A DNA stretch of 64,000 bases from Steinernema hermaphroditum (lineage: Eukaryota; Nematoda; Chromadorea; Rhabditida; Steinernematidae): contig CM059621.1 of assembly GCA_030435675.1 (NCBI GenBank), forward strand, positions 10,602,001-10,666,000, written 5' to 3'. Below the pieces are notes generated by a model. That model searched no databases, had not been told where the DNA came from, and saw nothing but the letters and a program-made list of their open reading frames with translations. The translations under genes were made by a program, and so were the position numbers. How positions within the stretch are numbered: the stretch's first letter is position 1; each line of letters begins with the position of its first letter. Of the stretch, positions 45,674 through 55,233 are shown in pieces.

Positions 45674-47451
45674 ATGTCGACTCTGCTGGTACGGGCCGGC
45701 ATAAATGCGGCAAGCTCTGTGCCGCTGGCTCAAGTCATCATCGTTGGCCGTTGCAAACATCTGAAGAAGATCTCTTTCGAGAATTCGTTTGCTGAGAAGC
45801 TGAAGGTTGTCGGTAAAGATTTGTTCGAGAAAGCGCAGGAAGCACTCCCATCATGCGGATCACTTCCGTTTTACTTGAATCTTGCAAAGGTATAACCATC
45901 CTGTTATTTCACAAACCCAGCTGACGTGTTTAGTTTATTACGGTACCTGATAAGACCAGTCGCGGTAATACGCCTTCGCACTGTCACTCCATCACTCGAG
46001 AACTTCGATCCACCCAAGTTGCTTCTGGTGTGAAGGTACTTTCGATGTTATCTGGAAATCCAGTAATTCGCCAATGTTTTTAGAATCTCTCTGTCGTTGT
46101 TTATTCTGATTATGCGAACGTTGTTGCATCGGTGGCTGCTGTTGCCCGCGCCTTTCCGATTTACTCGAGAAAGACAGGAAATTGCGCTGCGAAACTGGAT
46201 AACATTGATATTGAAGTTATTGTCGCCGATGATAAGGTTATTTGTTTTGTACAAATCAGGAATCATACTGTGTTTTAGCCACTGGAGAATGCGGATGTCA
46301 AATTCTTGCAGTCTCTCTGCGACTCGATCCGTGAATGTGGCCGGCAGATCGATGCACCCTGCAACGAATTTAATTCGGAAGTATTCGCTGATAAAGCATC
46401 CAAGATGGTTGATCAGCTTGGAGTACCAATTGAGAAAACCATTATTAAAGTCGGTTCATATGGGAAGTACGTGATTCATAATGGTTATATCTTTCAGGGC
46501 GAAGAGCTGAGGGAAAAGGGATTTGGTGGGATCTATCACGTTGGAAAAGCCGCCCTGTTTCCTCCCGTGTTTGCATGCTTTAGCTACAAGCCGGCCGGTA
46601 GTACGCATACTTATGCCCTTGTTGGAAAGGGTATTGTGTATGACACCGGCGGAATGCAGATCAAGGGAAAGACCACAATGCCGAGTGCGTACTCATACAT
46701 TTCGTATAGATTTTTTATTGGCATACCACTATTTAGATATGAAGCGCGATATGGGCGGAGCAGCCGGCGTTTTAGCGGCATTCTGCACCCTTGTGCAAAG
46801 TGGCTTTAAGGAAAACCTGCACTGTCTGCTGTGCATTGCAGAGAATAACATTTCCCCTGTTGCAAAGTGGGTTATTACACTTGGTAAAATTTAACCATTA
46901 CTTTGTATTGCAGCAAACCCGATGACATCATCACCATGTTGAGTGGAAAAACAGTGGAAATTAACAACACTGATGCTGAAGGTCGACTCGTTCTGGCTGA
47001 CGGAGTGTACTACGCGAAGAATGTTTTGAATGCACAGACCATCATTGATATGGCAACTTTGACAGGAGCTCAGTCATATGCGACCGGAAAACTTCATGGG
47101 GCAATTCTCACGAATAGTGATGAATGGGAACAGAAGGCGGTCGTTGCTGGAAGAGCTTCTGGCGATTTGGTGCATCCACTTCCGTATGCTCCCGACTTAC
47201 ACGGAGGAGACTTGAAGAGTCCTGTTGCTGATATGCGCAACTCGAATCTCGGGAAGATGGAGGGACCCCCTAGCGCTGTTGCTGGTCTCTTTATTTCCGC
47301 TCACATTGACCATTCAAGCGAGGTCGACTGGCTCCACTTCGACATCGCTTCTCCAGCGGAATCGGCTGACCGAGGCACTGGATATGGCCCTGCTCTTCTT
47401 TCCAAGTTGCTCGGCTCACATACTGAGGTTCCGTTGCTGAAGTCCATGTGA
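45674..47451 (+). CDS. lap-1: M17 family leucine aminopeptidase
   Basis: Cytosolic metallo-aminopeptidase releasing N-terminal amino acids; about 490 residues in eight exons. ATG 45674 (MSTLLVRAGINAASSVPLAQ) lies 2 nt behind a TTTCAG acceptor. Catalytic C-terminal domain landmarks: LVGKGIVYDTGGMQIKGK (family Asp, Gly-Gly and Lys), MKRDMGGAAGVLAAF, the M17 signature NTDAEGRLVLADG, IDMATLTGAQ and the closing DIASPAESADRGTGYGPALL. Introns are 39-55 bp, and each join restores the family sequence, for example VG|EELRE and MP|NMKRD. The canonical NTDAEGRL metal site is intact, so the enzyme should be active. It corresponds to the nematode LAP-1 type of M17 peptidase. Confidence 0.93.
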
Positions 47452-48357
47452 GTTTTGTTAACCTTTGTATTTATGTTTTTTGATGTGATGCAACTGTAAT
47501 CAGTGTTGTGCATATCAGCATTTATATTAAAGGACGAAATAAAATAATTTCGTGGTGCACTGTACCCCTGATTATTCGTGTTAAGTGGCACACTTAAATG
47601 GGGATTTTCGCGACTTCGGTGACGTAAATCAGGTAAACTCTTCGATGAACAGGAATCCCGCCAAGGCTTTGTAGGGATGAAGGGAGTTCCCGGAGGGGGG
47701 TGATACGGGGAAGACACAGAGGAATCCGGAGCAGAGACCACCTCCCCGATGAAGAGAAGGAGAAAACTCCGAAAAGCCTACAGTACATTTCCACTTGGGG
47801 TCCTCGCAAGCATCCGTATCAGAGAACTCGTCCCAAGTCGCTCCCTTGCTGGTGACGTTGTGCTTGACCTGCGCCTGTGTAGTAAAGTGGTAGGGCCCCC
47901 CGGGGGTGAGGTGACGGCGTCCCCGACGATATTCCGGCGGCGCGATGTAAGCCCGAAGGAGGCGCGGTCGCCGGGCGAGCCTACGACGCAGTCTCCTGGA
48001 ACGACTGGGCGAAGGGGACCGCGCTATTGACGGGCCCGGCGACGCTCTGTGCGTCTGTGCCCTCTCCCCCCGCGCGCTCCTTCGCGGCGCGTTGTCGTGG
48101 AGTCGGCGGCCACTCGGTGACATCGGCTAAACAACTCCCTCCCCTCTTGTCGCCTCAGTCCCTTCGAGGATTCCTCCACTGCTTCTCTCCGTCCACTCCG
48201 TCGGGGAGCGGAATCAGGTGCGCAGCTTCTCCGGAGTATCCACGGTCTACCGTGCCCCTCGGCGAGCAGGCCTGAACGTCCCACACCGACAACTGTTCGC
48301 TCGTGCGCTGAGCGGCGTCATCGATCGATTTCCTTGAACGTTTTTTTCTCTCTTCAG
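47452..48357 (-). other. Possible minus-strand gene, unresolved
   Basis: One minus-strand frame (48123 downward) has a coding-like segment at about 47930-47790: PGGPYHFTTQAQVKHNVTSK, then WDEFSDTDACEDPKWKC. A likely donor (ACT|GTAGGC) follows. Possible continuations toward 47594 read either SLLRIPLCLPRITPLREL or other frames, and I cannot choose between them. I do not recognise the family. The right end (48300-48357) holds the polypyrimidine acceptor TTTCTCTCTTCAG directly before the chromodomain gene ATG. Confidence 0.3.
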
Positions 48358-49878
48358 ATGCCACAAAGAGGCTCCAACGATGAGATGTTCGAGGTGGAGC
48401 AGGTCTGCGCCAGACGCGTGGCGAAGTCCGGTGAAGTACAGTATCTTCTGAAGTGGAAGGGCTACCCGATCAGCGAGAACACGTGGGAACCCGCCTCGGC
48501 CGTCCTCTGTCCCCAGCTGGTCGCCGAGTTTGAGGAGCGCCACCAGAAGAAGCGGAAGCCGAGCCCGCCACTCGAGCCCGCGCACCCAAAGCGCGCCAGG
48601 ACCGAGTCGGTGAGGGCTGCACGCCTGGACTACGACCCAAGAAGTGGCTTCGCCGGCTGCCCCAGCCGTTCTCCGGAGAAGAGCGTCGAAAAGATCCTCC
48701 GGAAGCGGATGACCATGACGAGTCGCGGGTCGAGGCTGGAGTTCCTCGTGCAGTGGAGGGGTCGACCGGAGTCGGAGAACTCGTGGGTGGAGCAGGCGGC
48801 GCTGGGCAGCGAAGAGTTGAAGGAGCTGGAGCGGAGAGAGGCCGAGGAGCGCAGATCGCGGCTGCAGAAACAGGCGGAGGCGGAGGAGACGACGAAAAAG
48901 AAGGCCGAGGCGCTGAAACTGGAGAGGGAGCGGATGCTGCGGCGAAGACAAGAAGAAGAGGCGCGAAGGAGAGAGGCCGAAGAGGTGTCCAGAAGGCGAA
49001 GAGAGGCCGAATTGGCGCTACGAAGGCAGACGGAGGCCGAGGATGCGGTCAGAAGGCGGAGACAGCAGGAGATAACTCGGAAAGAAAGGGAGGAGAAGAG
49101 GCGGAAGGCGGAGAAGGAGGCGGAGGCCAGAAGAAAGGCGAAATTGGAGATGGTGAAGAAGGTGGAGGAGCAGATGGCAGTGATCCACGAGATCAAGGTG
49201 CGGCTGGACCTGGAGAAGCAGCAGAAGAAGGGCGAGGAGCGACGTCTCTGCGGAAAGCAGCTCGAGGACCTGGTAGCCCGTCGGGAGAGGACCTCTCGCG
49301 AAGAGAAGAGTCTTCAGACGCTGGAGAAGACGATGTCGGAGACCACAAAGGAGAGCCCAGAAATCGTAGAACTCGAAGATAGCAACGAGGCCGAGGAGGC
49401 TGTGTATACGGTGGAGCAGATCGTTGGGCGCCGCTTCCGGAAGGGCCGCTTCGAGTACCTGATCAAGTGGAAGGGCTTCTCCGGCGGTCATAATTCATGG
49501 GAACCTGAGGAGAACTTGGACTGTCCCGAGATCGTCGCCGAGTTCGAGAAGGCCATCGTCCGATCCCAGAAGGCCGAATCGGAAGCGAAGGAGTCTTCCG
49601 CCGAGAGGAGCTCCTCGGGGCGCTTCTCCCTCAGAATCGCGAAGCGCGAGCGATCGAACGAGGAAGACGTTGTCGTCGAGAAGACGCCCATGGATCCCCC
49701 GAAACCGCCTTCAGCAAGGGTCGTCGGAGTGAGAGTCGTCGGCCGGGGACGCGAGTTCCTCATCGTCAACGCCGACGGCTCCTTAGAGAACGAGAAGGTC
49801 GCCGAGCTGCACGCGATGCACCCCGAACTGGCGCTCCGCTTCTACGAGTCCTACGTCCCCCACTTCCCCGTTGGCTGA
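48358..49878 (+). CDS. Multi-chromodomain HP1-like protein with long coiled coil
   Basis: Intronless 506-residue protein, predicted nuclear reader of methylated histone H3. ATG 48358 lies directly behind TCTTCAG. Chromodomain 1 (about 10-65): [28 protein letters not shown], with cage residues Phe11, Trp33 and Tyr36. Chromodomain 2 (about 108-160): [26 protein letters not shown]; its cage is broken (Ser109, Trp133, Arg136). A Glu/Arg/Lys-rich coiled coil covers about 153-325. Chromodomain 3 (about 348-402): [41 protein letters not shown], with Tyr350, Trp371 and Phe374. A basic linker leads to a C-terminal chromoshadow-like end (about 454-505): [20 protein letters not shown] and [13 protein letters not shown]. 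Classical HP1 has one chromodomain plus one chromoshadow in about 200 residues, so this architecture is unusual. Confidence 0.85.
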   Translation: MPQRGSNDEMFEVEQVCARRVAKSGEVQYLLKWKGYPISENTWEPASAVLCPQLVAEFEERHQKKRKPSPPLEPAHPKRARTESVRAARLDYDPRSGFAGCPSRSPEKSVEKILRKRMTMTSRGSRLEFLVQWRGRPESENSWVEQAALGSEELKELERREAEERRSRLQKQAEAEETTKKKAEALKLERERMLRRRQEEEARRREAEEVSRRRREAELALRRQTEAEDAVRRRRQQEITRKEREEKRRKAEKEAEARRKAKLEMVKKVEEQMAVIHEIKVRLDLEKQQKKGEERRLCGKQLEDLVARRERTSREEKSLQTLEKTMSETTKESPEIVELEDSNEAEEAVYTVEQIVGRRFRKGRFEYLIKWKGFSGGHNSWEPEENLDCPEIVAEFEKAIVRSQKAESEAKESSAERSSSGRFSLRIAKRERSNEEDVVVEKTPMDPPKPPSARVVGVRVVGRGREFLIVNADGSLENEKVAELHAMHPELALRFYESYVPHFPVG

Positions 49879-49894
49879 ATCTGTGATTCTTCGT

Positions 49895-49903
49895 TTAATA
49901 AAT
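49895..49903 (+). terminator. Polyadenylation signal region of the chromodomain gene
   Basis: TTTAATAAATC at about 49894-49904 contains AATAAA 17 nt after the stop codon. The opposing saposin-like gene ends at 49943, so the two transcripts probably overlap tail to tail. Confidence 0.55.
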
Positions 49904-49942
49904 CTCTCGGAAACAAATAAATAAGCGGAGGGGGGAAGGGGC

Positions 49943-50419
49943 TCAGCAGAGGTAAAGGTCCTTGCAGACTTGCTCGGGGTCGACCTTCGTTTTGAGCAGC
50001 TCGACGATCTGGGGGAGCTCCTGCTCGATGATCGAGCGGCAGACGGCGCCATCGGTGCTCTCCTTCTTGAAGAGCGAGTCACAGACCTGCTCGATCACGT
50101 GCGCGGCGTCATCCTGAACATGCGGGTTACGATAGCCAGAGGAGCGGATGCGCCTCACCTCGTGGTTGACGACGGCGGCCTTCGCCTCACGGATCGTCTG
50201 CGTGCATATGGTGCAGATGACGCCGTCGGATTCCTCCTCGGAGGACACCTTCATATGGAGCGGCTTCTGAGTCTTCCGGATACCGTAGTTGTCCTTCGCC
50301 TTCAACAGCTTGGACTCGTGGTCGATGGCGGCGCTTGTAGCGAGGGAGAGCATGGCTAAAGCGGAGTCAGGGGCCATCTTCTGGGGATGCCTACCGAGGA
50401 GAACGATGGCGACCTTCAT
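49943..50419 (-). CDS. Saposin-like protein 1 (saposin B domain)
   Basis: Small secreted protein of about 130 residues in three exons, ATG 50419 to TGA 49943-49945. Signal peptide MKVAIVLLAMLSLATSA, split by a 39 bp intron whose join (CTC G|CC) is clean. The mature part carries one saposin B domain with six cysteines in the standard spacing: VICTICTQTI, EQVCDSLFKKES, AVCRSII and VDPEQVCKDLYLC. Members bind or disrupt membranes; nematode SPP/caenopore members act as antimicrobial or digestive proteins in the gut. That role is inferred from the family. Its neighbour at 50566-51001 is a tandem paralogue. Confidence 0.88.
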   Translation of the reverse strand: MKVAIVLLGRHPQKMAPDSALAMLSLATSAAIDHESKLLKAKDNYGIRKTQKPLHMKVSSEEESDGVICTICTQTIREAKAAVVNHEVRRIRSSGYRNPHVQDDAAHVIEQVCDSLFKKESTDGAVCRSIIEQELPQIVELLKTKVDPEQVCKDLYLC

Positions 50420-50565
50420 GGCGTCTTGGCGTTCTGCAGGAGTCGACTGGAAGGGATTTATCGACGGCTGGATCCCCCCGCGGCGTTCGCCTATTAACCC
50501 ACTTTCGGAGATGTGCGAAAGTGCATTCGAGAGGATTTCGTTTTTTATTCTCTTATTAGGGCAGC

Positions 50566-51001
50566 TCAACAGAACAGTTTACACACGTCGACGGGATCGA
50601 TCTTCTGGCGAACGTAGTCGAGGATCATCGAGAGGTGCTCTTCGACCACCTTCTCGCAGAACCCCTTCCTCGCGGGGTCGTTCCCGTAGAAGCGGAGACA
50701 GGCTTTCTCCAGCAGTTCTTTGTCCTGGGTCTAAAGAGGACGTCGTGCAAGGGACGCGGGCACGCGTACCTTGTGCTCGAGGATCATGGTGCGCAGAAAG
50801 GCGACGACATCCTTGCAGGGGCCACACACACAGTTGGCGCCGTCCTCGCAGTCGGCACCCTTCATCGGCTTCAGAAGACCGTGCTCCTCCTTGAAGGCCT
50901 TCTTGGGAAAGGCGACAGCTATGGTCACGAGGGCGCCTGGAAGGTGATAGAAGTGCTCGGTAAGGGGACTTACAGAGGAGCAAAAGAGAGGAGAAGCGCA
51001 T
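50566..51001 (-). CDS. Saposin-like protein 2 (saposin B domain)
   Basis: Tandem paralogue of the gene at 49943. ATG 51001 to TGA 50566-50568, three exons, introns of 37 and 39 bp. Signal peptide MRFSSLLLLCALVTIAVAF, split by the first intron at the same place as in the neighbour. Mature region starts PKKAFKEEHGLLKPMKGADC and contains CVCGPCKDVVAFLRTMILEH, EKACLRFYGNDP, GFCEKVVEEHLSMI and KIDPVDVCKLFC: the six saposin cysteines plus extra ones near the start. Intron positions match those of saposin 1, supporting local duplication. The spacer between the two genes is about 146 bp. A membrane-active role is expected from the family. Confidence 0.88.
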
Positions 51002-51602
51002 TCCGAGGCGTAGAGGAACGGAGGAGTCGCCGCGATTTGAAACGATAACACGGTGATGGACTGACCTTTGTTGTGACGCGCCCACGGCTAATCAACCGAA
51101 AATGACCCAAATACGCCTTCGGCGAAACGAAACAGTTCAGATTTTCGGATCAGCGACGAAGAAAACGCGCGGAGCGAAGACGAATCGCACGAGGAGAGCA
51201 GATCCTCGAACGTTCTGGAAACCTCATAAAAAAAGATTAGGCAGGATGGTCAAGGTCTCAATATCCAGGAGAGACGCCGAAAGCGAGGAAGCGCAGTCCC
51301 TAAGCGATGAATGCATTGGTACAGTACTCACTCGTAGAAGTCGTACGGAGACTGATGATGCCCGGATTTTACGAGCGAAGACAATATGACGCAAGCTTCA
51401 CGACACGGTATTCAGAAAGGAAAAGTTCTTCTCTTCGATAAAACTGAAACCGTTCCGTCGAAGTAGGGGCTGAGCGGGAACCGAACCCAGAAGGCATATG
51501 CAATGTTCCCGCGTTCTGTACTCTTCTCTTTGTTTAGACAGAACCCTCTGGAGTCTCCCTCCCCAGTCGATCGTTTACTCTTCTCCGAAGCGGTCGAATG
51601 CC
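51002..51602. other. Intergenic region
   Basis: About 0.6 kb divergent spacer between saposin 2 (minus) and the unknown gene at 51603 (plus). No feature recognised. Confidence 0.45.
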
Positions 51603-52267
51603 ATGGCATCGGAACAGTCTTCGATCTCGATCTCGAAGATCGATACTCTTCAGAAGGATCCGAAACACAACATGGACTTCATCGTGAAGGTAAGTTCGTC
51701 TCCTCCGCTACCGTAATCCTGTCTTCAGTGTGTAGATACAGCGATCAAGCGCTACATCGAGGACCCGGCGACGGAGCAGCTTTCCCTGGAGATCGAGATC
51801 TCGCAGCTGGTGTGGCGCGAGCGTCGACTCTCTCAGGTGTTCATCCCGATGAGTGTAGAGGAGAAGCGCTTCAAGACGCTCCAGCAGCGTCTAGAGATGA
51901 TCCAGTACGTCCCCAACGCGAAGCCCGATGCCCACGAGCGGCGTCGTCGCGTCCGGAAGGCGTGTGACAAGCTCCGCGAGCACATTCTCGAGGTGAGTGC
52001 TCCTCCGTCCGATGCAGCTCTAGGCCTTTCTGTCTTCAGATGCGCCCCTTCAACTCGTTCCCATCGCGGCACTCCTTCAGCGCCGCCTCGCTCCTCGGCG
52101 ATTCCGGTACTTCGACGGCACGGCCGGTCGCTCATGGAGCCGCCGTGTCCTTTGGCGCGCAATCGCTCCAGAAGCACGTCGCCGACGTCTGCACGACCCG
52201 AAGCCGCTCTGCGTCGCCGTTCCTCCGCTCCAATCGCTCCTCGCTATCGAAGTCCCCGAAGAACTGA
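51603..52267 (+). CDS. Conserved-looking small helical protein, family unknown
   Basis: Three exons (51603-51691, 51729-51991, 52040-52267) give about 193 residues with clean GT-AG joins of 37 and 48 bp. It starts MASEQSSISISKIDTLQKDP. The middle is helical and charged: CVDTAIKRYIEDPATEQLSL, SQLVWRERRLSQVF, EKRFKTLQQRLEMIQY and ERRRRVRKACDKLREHILE. The tail is Ser/Arg-rich (RSRSASPFLRSNRSSLSKSP) and ends KN. No signal peptide or membrane segment. I do not recognise it; the helical middle could form a coiled coil in a protein complex. Confidence 0.65.
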
Positions 52268-53555
52268 CCGTCGCCGTCCACCCCGTCTTCTGCGTTCGAA
52301 TGAACTGTTTTCGCCGATGACTTTGGGTCTCCAGGAGTTGTTGTCCTCGGGGCGTTCTGGCAGTTGTTTGTGCCTTGGAGGAGGACCTTCTCCGTCATCG
52401 ATCACTGAATCACCCTTCTGCAAAGCTACGCTCTGATCTTCGGATCTTAAGGGATTGGGAGGGGCTTCTATGCGTCTGATCGGGAGTCATCCGCTTTCGC
52501 TTGAAAGCTGCTTTCCCTATGAAAAGACTTTCTTAATTTTCCAAATTGAATCGAACTTTCTCAAAGGACCTCGTCCTCTTTGTTCTCCTGAAAGTACAGA
52601 CCTAACGAGTCTGTGTGACGCTGATTGGGACTGCGCCTCGACACAAGGTAAACAGACACCCTCGTGGCTAGGATTCGACCACTTCCTCTGTCCTCTGTTC
52701 TTCGAGGTCTCCGAGGACTCCTCAGAGTGTTCGTCGCTGTTTCTTCGTCCTCCTGTCGCCATATTTCCCCGGGGAGCGATGTTTTTGATTTGTGCACTTC
52801 TTTCATATCGTGCAAAAAACATCTGAAGACGCCTCCCGAAGCGCCTCCTTCACCCCTCCTGCACTCACCGGCAGTCGTTTGCGTGCGAAAACACACGTCA
52901 GAGGCCATTTCCCCTTCCCGCGGCTCATCCCGACGCCGTCCTCGCTAAACCAATTGTTTTCCCCTGCAGCATGCCGCCAGATCCCTTCGGTGCGTAAACA
53001 TCGTCATCCCGCCCTCTAAATTTAGTCCTTCTGGCGGCTGGCAGCAAACAGAAAGGGCGGATCTTGGCCAAGGCCTCTCCGATCGGTTTTGCGATTACGC
53101 CGACCGTCCGAAGGACGAGGTCGTTCTGGAGGAGAGCTGGCATTTCCTGTTCCCTGCAAAAAGCACCTTTCTTGTTTTCGTCCCGAGTGCACGTGGTGTT
53201 TACTCCCAGCTTCAGGTTCCCACGAGAAGGGTTCCTAATCTGCGCGGAAAACAGAAAAGCGAATAAAACGAGTTAGAAGGAAGTGTTCTCCCCTCTAGTA
53301 GCCTTCGATTGACGGATAAATCGCGGCAGCCTCGAGATCAAAAGGCCAATTAGCGGCTGTCTTCAGAAGCCTTCGAAGAGCTTCGCGCGACGGATTTTGA
53401 TCTCCGTTTGCGTCTTCGGGCGATCCTGACTCCTTAGTCCCTGCTGTTGGTGGCGCTCTGACCGTCCTTAAACAGGTTCCGACCAGCTGTGTTCGCCATC
53501 CGTCTTCTTCGCGCCTTCGGTGGTAACCTGCTGCTGATGACCTTCTGTCTTGCAG
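52268..53555. other. Intergenic region
   Basis: About 1.3 kb between the unknown small gene and the aldo-keto reductase. No gene recognised. It ends with a pyrimidine tract and TCTTGCAG directly before the reductase ATG. Confidence 0.5.
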
Positions 53556-55165
53556 ATGCCGACGATGAACGCGACGCGTCTTCGGATGTCCAACAAGCAT
53601 CTGATCCCCTTCGTCGGCTTCGGAACCACCGAAGTGGTGAGTGGCGCTCTAACCTTCGAAAACAACCTTGGACACGATTCATGTGTTTTTCTGAGGGCTA
53701 GCAGTCTGAGAACCCTAAAGGCATTCCAATGGCATTCAGCTCATTCTGGACATGAAGAGAATCTACCGTAGCCGGTAGCCTTGGCCTTCGAGATCCTTGA
53801 AGTCCATTTCCACCCGAGCATGCCTAAACGCTCTTTTCCGCAGATGGGGTTTGTTTTCGACTTCGGAGTACTTGCTCGAGGAAACATCTGCGCACTGTTT
53901 CCACGAAGCGCCGGATGCGAGTCTCGTAAAGGATTCAGCAGGCGCGTCCGGCGATTGTTTTCGTGGGGAGACGCCGGCCGAAAACAAATAACCCCGTGGC
54001 GACAAAAGGTCGCTCCAAGGACGAGGTCCTCGAAAACAAATCAGATCGCCACAAGCCTCGAGGGCCAAACTTCATTCCGGACGCCCTTCAGATAACGATG
54101 CCCGACCAACTCGAAGAGTCGCTGAACACGGCACTCGACGCAGGCTGTCGCCACATAGACACTTCGTTCCTCTCCGGCACCGAGCATACGGTGGGCCAGG
54201 TAGTGAAGAGGCGCATCGAAGGCGGTCTCCTCTCGAGGAAGGACCTCTTCATCAGCACTAAGCTGCCCCCGACCGCTCACCGTCTCAAAGACGTCGAGAA
54301 GTGTCTGCGCGAGTCGCTTCGCCGTCTGCAAACAGGTACTCCCCCGCGGCTTCACTGAGACAGCATATTTTCAGAGTACGTCGACCTCTTTCTCGTCTAT
54401 CTTCCATGTCCCGTAAAGGTACTGTAGCCACCGTAGTCGTCGAGCGGACGCTCTCTTTAGAATCATGGCAGTTTTGAGTGCCCACAGTTCTACGCGCGCC
54501 ACTCCTCCGCCGAAGAGGAGCCGATTCCACTGGAGGACACATGGCGCGGCATGGAGCACGTCTACGACCTCGGACTTGCGAAGGCGATTGGCGTCTGCAA
54601 CTTCAGTCTCGAGCAGCTCATGGACCTCAACGCGCACGCGCGCATCAGGCCCCACAACCTGCAACTCGAAATGCACCTTCACCTCCCACGGAACGACGTT
54701 GCTCTGCTGGCCACCTCCCTAAACATTGCCGTAACCGCCTTCGCGCCCCTTGCCGAACTCTCTCCGCTCGATCACATCGCCCTCGACGACGACCTTCTGA
54801 TGCGCCTTGTCGCGAAGTACAAGCGCACTCCTGCCCAGATTCTGCTGCGGCACCAGATCCAACGCGGCGTCGTCGTCGTCTTCCAGGCCGTCACGTTGTC
54901 GGCGATACACAACAACCTCGACGTCCACAGCTTCAGCATCGATGAAGACGATATGCAAGCGCTCAACGACGTCGAGGAGTCTGACGACACGCGCCTATAC
55001 AGATTCGACGGATCTACGTGAGTCACCCCGAGCGCAGTACTCTGAATGTTGAGGCACTCTAGTTCCTGTTGTTTCCTTCGCCACACGGGCTATCCGTTCA
55101 CCGAAGTCCTTGACGCCTACTTGGAGCAGAAGATCTACGAATCTCACAAGATAACCAAAGTCTGA
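53556..55165 (+). CDS. Aldo-keto reductase family protein, catalytic tetrad altered
   Basis: NADPH-dependent reductase fold, about 330 residues in five exons; the first intron (53636-54090) is long. ATG 53556 directly follows CTTGCAG and begins MPTMNATRLRMSNKHLIPFV. Conserved parts: GFGTTEV, CRHIDTSFLSGTEHTVGQVV, LFISTKLPP, CLRESLRRLQ, EYVDLFLVYLPCP, WRGMEHVYDLGLAKAIGVCN, TPAQILLRHQIQRGVVV and a C-terminal GYPFTEVLDAYLEQK. In active members the tetrad is Asp, Tyr, Lys and His. Here Asp (HID) and Lys (STK) remain, but Tyr five residues after Asp is Ser (FLS) and His of the LIHWP motif is Tyr (LVYLP). Canonical reductase activity is therefore unlikely. NADP binding may persist. Confidence 0.85.
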
Positions 55166-55233
55166 CAACAACAGTACAACCATTATTTCGCATCTAAACC
55201 AAACAATACTTTATGAGTCATTAAAACCAACAA

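Noticed and set aside
51471..51500. B-box-like GGGTTCGGTTCCCGC on the minus strand, possible tRNA
   Set aside because: No A box at the right distance and no acceptor stem.
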